The notes beneath the pieces were generated by a model, which did no database searches, was not told the DNA's origin, and was given only the letters and a program-made list of their open reading frames with translations. Source: JAAFJT01 sp043744275 (GTDB taxonomy: Bacteria; Bacteroidota; Bacteroidia; Chitinophagales; Saprospiraceae). From it: a stretch of DNA of 20,271 nt. Below, piece by piece: positions 14,661 to 20,271 of the stretch; the stretch's first letter is position 1, and each line of letters opens with the position of its first letter. The stretch covers positions 1-20,271 of the forward strand of contig JAYTUY010000157.1 of assembly GCA_043744275.1 (NCBI GenBank), read 5' to 3'. A program made the translations under genes and the position numbers.

Positions 14661-17600
14661 ATGAAGACCATTACAATTCTGAAGTCATCCATTCTGATGG
14701 CATTTAATTTATTGATTATTCATTTTTCAGTGGCTCAAAATCCTGAAATAAAACCTGAAAACACGCCCCGGTCAGTGAGTTTCGGTGGTATTCGCTCTCG
14801 CAGCATCGGGCCTGCTCTCATGAGCGGTCGCGTATCTGATGTGGATGGGGTGGATAAAAATCCAGCTATTCTCTACATCGGCGGAGCCAACGGTGGGGTG
14901 TGGAAATCTCAAAGCGGTGGTGCTTCATTCCGCCCTATATTTGATGAATATCCTCAGAGTATCGGCAAAATTCGCATTGACCAAAAGCATCCCGATACTG
15001 TGTGGGTAGGCACGGGTGAATGCTGGGTGCGCAACTCTACAAGCGTCGGGACAGGCATTTATGTAACGAAAAACGGCGGTAATACTTGGGAATTTAAGGG
15101 TTTGCCTACATCTGAGCGCATTTCTAATATCCAAATTGACCCAACCAACTCTAATATAATTTATGTAGCGGTGCAAGGAGCTTTATGGAGCGACTCGCCC
15201 GATAGAGGCATTTATAAATCCTCAGATTTCGGTAAAACATGGGAAAAGATATTTTATATTGATGAAAAAACAGGCGCAGCCGATTTGGCAATGGATCCGA
15301 CAAACCCCTCAGTATTGTACTGCTCAATGTGGGAACATCGCCGCCGTGCAGATTTTTTTAGTTCAGGTGGCAAAGGTTCAGGACTTTTTAAATCAACAGA
15401 TGCGGGTAAAACGTGGAATAAAATCCACAATGGTTTACCCAAAGGTAATTATGGTCGAATGGGTATCGGTTTAGCTGCGTCTAATCCGAAGGTTTTATAT
15501 ATCAGTATGGAATGTGAAAAGAAAGATGATAAAGGTATCTATCGTTCATCAGATGCAGGGGCTACTTGGAAAAAGACAAATTCTGACTTCAATGCCACTG
15601 TTCGCCCGTTCTATTTTGCTCGTATCACGGTTGACCCGACCAATGAAAATAAAATATTTAAAGCCGGTTTGCAAGGCATCGTCAGCGAAGACGGTGGCAA
15701 TACTTTCCGCATGATTTATAGTGGTGTTCATAGCGATATGCACGCTTTTTACATCAATCCCATCAACCCCAAATTTGTAACTTTAGGTTGCGACGGTGGC
15801 ACTTATATCTCTCAAGATGGTGGTTATTTGTGGAAACATTGCTTGGATTTGCCACTTTCTCAATTTTATCATGTGAGTGTGGACAATGATGAGCCTTACA
15901 ATGTGTATGGTGGTTTGCAGGATAATGGCTCGTGGTATGCACCGAATGAGCAAGGCGGCGGCGTGAAAAGCCATGATTGGAACAATTCGAGCGGTGGAGA
16001 TGGCTTCTATGTTTTTCGCCATCCTGTTGATAAAGATGTCGTTTTTTCAGAATCTCAAGGAGGTGATTTGACTCGTTACAACAAAAAGTTAGGTACTCAA
16101 AAAGACATCAAACCGATGCCAAAAGTAGGTGAACCTGAATTTCGTTGGAATTGGAATGCGCCCATTGCTATCAGCCCGAATAATCCAAATCGGATGTATT
16201 TCGGTGCGCAATTCCTTTTTATGACAGAAAATATGGGCGATTCATGGTCAAAAATCTCCAATGATTTGACCACTAACGACGCCAAACGTCAAGATAAAAA
16301 ATCAGGTGGTTTAAGCCCCGATTGGTCGGGTGCTGAAACCAATACGACCATTATTACAATCGCTGAATCGCCGAAAGATGAAAAATTAATATGGGTTGGG
16401 ACGGACGATGGCAATGTGCAAGTCTCAACCGATGGCGGCAAGGCTTGGGCGAACGTGACGGCGAATATTAATGTGCCAAAAGGTCTATGGATTAGTTTTG
16501 TAGAGCCAAGTCATTTTGATAGAAACGTGTGTTATGTGACGGTGGATGGTCACCGCAGCGGCGATAAAAAACCGTATATTTTTAGGACAAATGACTTAGG
16601 AAAGTCGTGGACACCCTTAAATACTGAGGGGGTCGATGCCTACGCCTTGTGTATCCGCGAGGATTTCAAAAATAAAGAACTCTTATTTCTCGGCACCGAA
16701 TTCGGTCTTTTTATTTCTATTGATGAAGGAAAAAGTTTCAAGAGATTTACCAATAATTTGCCTAAAACTGGCATTCCACACATGGTCATTCACCCCACTG
16801 AAAGCGATTTGGTGATAGCCACTCATGGTCGGGGCATTCATATTATTGACGATATTACGCCTTTGCGCTCCTTGACGAGAGAAATTGCAGAAGAAGATTT
16901 TCATCTTTTTCCAACAAAACCGAAGATTTATAGGCTGAGCAATGGCTCATCAGGCTACAACGGCGCAGGTAATTTCTTTGGAGAAAATCCTTCAAGCGAT
17001 ATTCAAGTGATTTATTATCAGAAAAAACGCCACACTTTTGGCGATATGAAAATGGAGCTATACGACCCGACTGGCAAGTTGATAAAAGAAGTGCCTGTGG
17101 GCAAATCGGCGGGCATCAATGTCGTCGATATTCCAACTCTTTTAACAATTCCAAGAGCTGCCCCAACAACCAATATTGAAGCGATGGGGCGTGGTATATT
17201 TCCGCCAAGCTTGCCCGAAGGCACTTACTCATTCAAAATCAAGAAAGGGCAGCAGGAATATGCAGGCAATATCCTCATAAAATATGCTGATGATTGCCCT
17301 TATCCGCCAGCAGACCGTAAAATTCAGCAAGACCTTTCCATGAAAGTCTATGATATGTCTGAGCAATTGGGTTATGTGTTCTATCAGTTAAAATCCATGC
17401 ATGAGCAAGCCGATAAAATCAATAAAGAACCGACGATGAATAAAACCCTCATCAAACAAGTCGGTGATTTCGCTCGAGATGCAGAGAAATATAAAGCCAC
17501 CCTCACTTCTTTGGATGGCGATTTTTACATCGCTTCTTCTGAAAATCTTCGGGAGGAATTGTCGCGACTCTATTCATCTATCGTTGGTTTTCCAGGCAAA

Positions 17601-17777
17601 CCGACCGAAACAGTTATGGATCGGTTGAAATATTTTGAAGGCAAACTCAAAGAGGTTCAAGCCAAATTTGATGGCTACAAAGCTCAAACCGACAAGCTCA
17701 ATGATGCACTTAAAAAAGCCAATGTCGCTTCTTCTATTAAAATCAAAACGATGAAAGAGTATAAAGAAGATAAATAA
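14661..17777 (+). CDS. Exported BNR/Asp-box beta-propeller protein (sortilin/VPS10-like)
   Basis: The 1038-aa product has a signal peptide (MKTITILKSSILMAFNLLIIHFSVAQ, cleavage near 25-26). It then has about 45 to 760 residues of propeller repeats. At least ten Asp-boxes of the form SxDxGxTW are visible, for example TKNGGNTW, SSDFGKTW, STDAGKTW, SSDAGATW, TENMGDSW, STDGGKAW and TNDLGKSW. Many repeats are preceded by DPTNPxVLY strands. After HGRGIHIIDDITPLR comes a beta-domain with a LYDPTGKLIKEVPVG strand, then a helical tail (about 890-1038) rich in Lys and Glu. The family is commonly labelled glycosyl hydrolase, but no catalytic residues identify an activity. No type IX secretion C-terminal domain is seen. 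Motif copies encode NPSV (about 215) and NTEG (about 654). It stands alone. Confidence 0.87.
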   Translation: MKTITILKSSILMAFNLLIIHFSVAQNPEIKPENTPRSVSFGGIRSRSIGPALMSGRVSDVDGVDKNPAILYIGGANGGVWKSQSGGASFRPIFDEYPQSIGKIRIDQKHPDTVWVGTGECWVRNSTSVGTGIYVTKNGGNTWEFKGLPTSERISNIQIDPTNSNIIYVAVQGALWSDSPDRGIYKSSDFGKTWEKIFYIDEKTGAADLAMDPTNPSVLYCSMWEHRRRADFFSSGGKGSGLFKSTDAGKTWNKIHNGLPKGNYGRMGIGLAASNPKVLYISMECEKKDDKGIYRSSDAGATWKKTNSDFNATVRPFYFARITVDPTNENKIFKAGLQGIVSEDGGNTFRMIYSGVHSDMHAFYINPINPKFVTLGCDGGTYISQDGGYLWKHCLDLPLSQFYHVSVDNDEPYNVYGGLQDNGSWYAPNEQGGGVKSHDWNNSSGGDGFYVFRHPVDKDVVFSESQGGDLTRYNKKLGTQKDIKPMPKVGEPEFRWNWNAPIAISPNNPNRMYFGAQFLFMTENMGDSWSKISNDLTTNDAKRQDKKSGGLSPDWSGAETNTTIITIAESPKDEKLIWVGTDDGNVQVSTDGGKAWANVTANINVPKGLWISFVEPSHFDRNVCYVTVDGHRSGDKKPYIFRTNDLGKSWTPLNTEGVDAYALCIREDFKNKELLFLGTEFGLFISIDEGKSFKRFTNNLPKTGIPHMVIHPTESDLVIATHGRGIHIIDDITPLRSLTREIAEEDFHLFPTKPKIYRLSNGSSGYNGAGNFFGENPSSDIQVIYYQKKRHTFGDMKMELYDPTGKLIKEVPVGKSAGINVVDIPTLLTIPRAAPTTNIEAMGRGIFPPSLPEGTYSFKIKKGQQEYAGNILIKYADDCPYPPADRKIQQDLSMKVYDMSEQLGYVFYQLKSMHEQADKINKEPTMNKTLIKQVGDFARDAEKYKATLTSLDGDFYIASSENLREELSRLYSSIVGFPGKPTETVMDRLKYFEGKLKEVQAKFDGYKAQTDKLNDALKKANVASSIKIKTMKEYKEDK

Positions 17778-17790
17778 ACTTGCTTCAATT

Positions 17791-17892
17791 GGAACGCGGA
17801 TGACACGGATTTAGCAGATTTTCACAGATTTTTTTCTGTAAAAATCTAAAAAAACCAGCGTTCATCCGCCTAATCCGTGTCATCCGCGTTCC
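17791..17892. repeat. Inverted-repeat element with 21-bp arms (GGAACGCGGATGACACGGATT)
   Basis: Arms at 17791-17811 and 17872-17892 are perfect inverted copies. The interior holds a second dyad (AGATTTTCACAG against CTGTAAAAATCT, one mismatch). The type GGATGACACGGAT is a dispersed intergenic repeat I know from Bacteroidota genomes. No flanking target duplication is seen. It follows the BNR gene by 13 bases. Confidence 0.8.
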
Positions 17893-17900
17893 CATCACAC

Positions 17901-18029
17901 GAGGCTGTCTCAAAAGGTTATTAAGTTATTAGTTATTGAGTTATTTTATGTGTAAAATATTGCAAATCAATGTTTTATCAAACGAGAATAAATTAATAAC
18001 TAAATAACTAATAATTTTGAGACAGCCTC
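17901..18029. mobile_element. MITE-like element with GAGGCTGTCTCAAAA ends
   Basis: The 15-bp ends at 17901-17915 and 18015-18029 are perfect inverted repeats. The AT-rich interior (TTATTAGTTATT units) is also partly self-complementary, so the whole 129 bp can fold. GAGGCTGTCTCAAAA resembles terminal inverted repeats of IS elements, but no transposase is encoded. No target duplication is visible. A T-run follows the right end, so it may also terminate transcription. Confidence 0.65.
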
Positions 18030-18125
18030 TTTTTTTATGCTCATTTTAAAGCCAAATTTCAGAATAACTCAATTTCACTATATTGCGTATATTGTGTTCA
18101 ATTTTAAGAAATAAAGCGATAAAAA

Positions 18126-20072
18126 ATGGCTAAGAAAAAACAAGACAAAGTTAAAAATATACCCCCTCAGTATCAGGAGCAAAAACCGCTAATTCAAGCA
18201 GTTCAGCAGCCTAAAAGCGCATTTTTCAAGGAAAATTGGCTGCCCATTGCCATTATCGTCTTTTTTTCAATCGGTTTATATATTCAAACCATCACATTCG
18301 ATTATGCTTTAGATGATACAATGGTGATTGTGAAAAATAAATTCACGCAACGAGGTTTCAAAGGCATTGGCGATATTTTCAAGTATGAAAGTTTCAGAGG
18401 TTACTTCGGCGAACAAAAACAACTGCTCGAAGGCGACCGATATAGACCCCTCAGTATAGCCACCTTCGCAGCCGAACAAAGTCTCTTTGGCGGCAATAAA
18501 GGTGTTAGCCATTTTATAAACATTTTGTTGTACGTGCTCACGGGCGTTTTGCTTTTCAGGGTTTTGGTATTTATGCAGGAAAAAATAGCCCCCCAACCCC
18601 CAAAGGGGGAGTTACTCACCAGCCCGTTTGAGGGTAGTGGAGCGGTCTCCCCCTTTGGGAGTCGGGGGGGTTGGGCTGGATCTTGGGCAGCTATGGCTAC
18701 TCTCCTTTTCATCGTTCATCCCCTGCACGTAGAAGTAGTTGCCAATATCAAAGGACGCGACGATATTTTGGCATTTATGGGCGAAATGGGTGCACTTTAT
18801 TTCACCTTTAAATATTTGAATGATAATAAATTTCAATACTTAATCTATTCATTTTTAAGCTTTTGCATAGGCGTTTTATCAAAAGAGAGTGCGATTACAT
18901 TCTTGGCTATTGTTCCTTTGACGGCGCATTTTTTTACAAATGCCACCTTGAGTCAAAAGGTAAAAGTGACGTTGCCCATCATCGCTGCCACTATTTTTTA
19001 CCTCATCTTGCGCGTGAATGCTATTGGTTATTTGCTCAGTGGAAAAGAGATTACCGACTTGATGAACAACCCATTCTTCGGCATGACGTTCGGCGAAAAA
19101 ACGGCGACCATTTTCTACACCTTATTAATGTACCTCAAAATGCATATTTTCCCTCACCCACTCACCCACGATTATTATCCCTACCAAATTCCTAAAATGA
19201 TGTGGTCGGATTGGCAGGCTCTCTTATCTTTGGCTGTTCATATCGGTTTATTAGCCGTTATACTGAGGGGGTGGAAAAAGCGCAGCATATATGCCTATGC
19301 CGCAGCATTTTATTTGGTAACATTGAGCATTGTCTCCAATTTATTTGTTTCAGTAGGCACTTTTATGAATGAGCGGTTTGCCTATCATGCTTCGTTGGGA
19401 TTTTGCATAGCTGTTGCTTATTTTTTAAATGAAAAAGGCTCACATATGGTGCTAAAGCTCCATCAAGCCAAAGGCATGACTGAGGGGGGTAAAAAAATAG
19501 CGTTGGGCATTTTTTCACTATTAATTATAGGATTTTCAATAAAAACCCTCATGCGCGTACCCGATTGGTACAGCGGCAACACGTTGAACAACGCTGCTAT
19601 CAAATACTCGCCGAACAGCACAAGAGCCAATTGTTTTTATGCCATTTCGATGTGGGAAAATACATTTAATCAATTGCCAAAAGAAACGCCTGAAACACGC
19701 AAGCGAGAAGTTTTAGATTCCATGAAATTTTATTTTGATAAATCAGTGAGCATTTTACCTAAATATGGGGCGGCTCAAAAAATGAGGGCGGCGGTGGCGT
19801 CTGAATATCATAAATTGGATGGCAATATCGAACCTCTGATAAAAGTTTTCGACGAAGTGAATCGAAGCGGCATTTATGATGCTTATGTGGTGGAGTATTT
19901 AAAATATGTCTCTACAAAAGTTAAAACAAAAGCGGATGCTGAAAAATTAGCCGCTTTTTATACAAGTATGATAGCATTTTATAAACAAAATTATTCGACT
20001 ACATCGTTGCCTTCTGAATATACAAATTTATTAGCAGATATTCAGGCACGGATGGTTAATTTGCAATTTTAA
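18126..20072 (+). CDS. Polytopic membrane protein, TMTC/GT39-like glycosyltransferase family
   Basis: The 648-aa product has roughly ten membrane helices and a C-terminal helical, TPR-like soluble region (about 480-648). Family features are FDYALDDTMVIVKN (58-71, the acidic DD after the first helix), RYRPLSIATFAAE (105-117), LFIVHPLHVEVVANIKGRDDILA (194-216) and SKESAITF. These match bacterial relatives of TMTC proteins and GT39 mannosyltransferases, which use a polyprenyl-linked sugar at the outer face of the inner membrane. Acceptor and sugar are unknown. Residues 157-185 are encoded by an in-frame C/G-rich palindromic repeat between helices 2 and 3. Four motif copies encode IPPQY (12-16), RPLS (107-110), ILRGW and MTEGG. 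The ATG at 18126 precedes a Lys-rich cytosolic start. Confidence 0.78.
   Translation: MAKKKQDKVKNIPPQYQEQKPLIQAVQQPKSAFFKENWLPIAIIVFFSIGLYIQTITFDYALDDTMVIVKNKFTQRGFKGIGDIFKYESFRGYFGEQKQLLEGDRYRPLSIATFAAEQSLFGGNKGVSHFINILLYVLTGVLLFRVLVFMQEKIAPQPPKGELLTSPFEGSGAVSPFGSRGGWAGSWAAMATLLFIVHPLHVEVVANIKGRDDILAFMGEMGALYFTFKYLNDNKFQYLIYSFLSFCIGVLSKESAITFLAIVPLTAHFFTNATLSQKVKVTLPIIAATIFYLILRVNAIGYLLSGKEITDLMNNPFFGMTFGEKTATIFYTLLMYLKMHIFPHPLTHDYYPYQIPKMMWSDWQALLSLAVHIGLLAVILRGWKKRSIYAYAAAFYLVTLSIVSNLFVSVGTFMNERFAYHASLGFCIAVAYFLNEKGSHMVLKLHQAKGMTEGGKKIALGIFSLLIIGFSIKTLMRVPDWYSGNTLNNAAIKYSPNSTRANCFYAISMWENTFNQLPKETPETRKREVLDSMKFYFDKSVSILPKYGAAQKMRAAVASEYHKLDGNIEPLIKVFDEVNRSGIYDAYVVEYLKYVSTKVKTKADAEKLAAFYTSMIAFYKQNYSTTSLPSEYTNLLADIQARMVNLQF
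18589..18675. repeat. C/G-rich palindromic repeat inserted in frame in a coding region
   Basis: The left arm (18589-18611, CCCCCCAACCCCCAAAGGGG...) is complementary to the right arm (18647-18675), which carries a few extra bases. Arms of this kind, CCCCAACCCCCAAAGGGGGA, are a widespread dispersed repeat of Bacteroidota genomes. Here it adds about 29 residues, QPPKGELL to GGWAG, without breaking the frame. Confidence 0.8.
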
Positions 20073-20156
20073 CTAAAAACCCGATTGATGTTGCAACCTA
20101 CAATCTGATGTCTTGTCCTTATAGGAAATTAATCATCGGGAATCAATTTATACCAA

Positions 20157-20271
20157 GTGACACAACATTATGACATTGTTGAAGCCTGTAAACGCGGTGA
20201 CCGCAAGGCGCAATTTGAACTGTACAAACTGTACTCGAAAGCGATGTACAATATATGTATGCGGATGCTCA
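20157..20271 (+). CDS. ECF-type RNA polymerase sigma factor, N-terminus only
   Basis: A GTG at 20157 opens a frame that runs off the window. The 38 visible residues, (M)TQHYDIVEACKRGDRKAQF followed by ELYKLYSKAMYNICMRML, match region 2.1 of Bacteroidota ECF sigma factors, in which a KGDRKAQxxLYxxYxxxMYNxCxRM pattern is typical. No ATG exists in frame between the upstream stop (20130-20132) and the GTG, so GTG is the likely start. It follows the membrane protein gene by 84 bases and may be on its own promoter. An anti-sigma factor would be expected downstream, outside the window. Confidence 0.88.
   Translation, partial: MTQHYDIVEACKRGDRKAQFELYKLYSKAMYNICMRML

Larger units (their letters stand above)
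17778..18125. other. 348-bp gap occupied by two dyad-symmetric elements
   Basis: About two thirds of this gap is taken up by the elements at 17791-17892 and 17901-18029, separated by eight bases. The rest, 18030-18125, is AT-rich leader of the next gene with no clear TAnnTTTG element. No ORF is supported. Confidence 0.7.
131..19489. repeat. Dispersed (T)ACTGAGGGG motif, 23 copies (uptake-sequence-like)
   Basis: The core CTGAGGGG occurs on the plus strand at 133, 1652, 3719, 4819, 5641, 6664, 10519, 10873, 14134, 16624, 19263 and 19480 (first base). It occurs on the minus strand (CCCCTCAG read on plus) at 1878, 3156, 4510, 4850, 8018, 9211, 12765, 13593, 15305, 18163 and 18447. All 23 are preceded by A, 19 by TA, and most by ATA. 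All are followed by G or T. Chance would give about 0.6 copies of an 8-mer on both strands with equal base frequencies, and fewer in AT-rich DNA. Seventeen copies lie inside genes, always in an open frame, and six lie between genes. Copy number, lack of strand bias and one inverted terminator pair resemble DNA uptake sequences. The function is inferred. Confidence 0.95.

Noticed and set aside
17901..18029. A complete insertion sequence
   Set aside because: Only 129 bp with IS-like ends and no coding capacity, so it was called MITE-like.
131..19489. Reading the dispersed motif as a Chi site, KOPS or restriction site
   Set aside because: Copies are 12:11 between strands, without the skew of Chi or KOPS. 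The core is non-palindromic and enriched, unlike typical restriction targets. Not excluded without whole-genome data.

Overview
The window reads as a chromosomal segment of an AT-rich Bacteroidota bacterium. The evidence is family content (DUF4270 lipoprotein, one-domain GT5 glycogen synthase, TIGR02757/DUF2400 protein, 2TM-domain protein, BNR/sortilin-type propeller), the near absence of Shine-Dalgarno sequences, and several TAnnTTTG promoter elements of the Bacteroidota type. I see no rRNA, tRNA, CRISPR array, prophage or complete insertion sequence. The class cannot be fixed from this window.

Layout. 1-56: start of a gene leaving on the minus strand. 224-2639: two minus-strand genes (DUF4270 lipoprotein, GT5 synthase), divergent from panC (2845-3735, +). 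3850-3948: a 32-codon minus-strand membrane ORF. 4035-4814: TIGR02757 protein (+), convergent with a polysaccharide deacetylase lipoprotein (4891-5763, -). 5902-7542: glutamine-dependent NAD+ synthetase. 7600-7801: a probable small minus-strand transcription unit. 7939-8340: methylmalonyl-CoA epimerase, followed by an 87-aa antitoxin-like protein. 8826-9110: 2TM-domain protein. 9351-11525: a 724-aa protein of unknown function. 11763-14072: an MFS transporter and a degenerate arginase-fold protein in one operon. 14661-17777: exported BNR propeller. 18126-20072: TMTC/GT39-like membrane protein. 20157-end: start of an ECF sigma factor. Most of this is housekeeping metabolism (pantothenate, NAD, propionyl-CoA) mixed with envelope proteins. 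The genes do not form one pathway.

The outstanding signal is a short motif, (T)ACTGAGGGG, present 23 times in 20.3 kb (about one per 0.9 kb). It is split 12:11 between the strands, lies both inside genes (17) and between them (6), and once forms an inverted pair that makes a terminator hairpin between two convergent genes. This density, strand balance, tolerance inside coding sequence and use as a paired terminator match the DNA uptake sequences of Neisseriaceae and Pasteurellaceae. I know of no such motif described for Bacteroidota. The uptake role is inference; the enrichment is directly visible.

Other structures of note are an in-frame C/G-rich palindromic repeat inside the membrane-protein gene, two dyad elements in the gap before that gene (one resembling a MITE), a 21-bp perfect hairpin, an intrinsic terminator with no gene before it, and several hairpins between genes.
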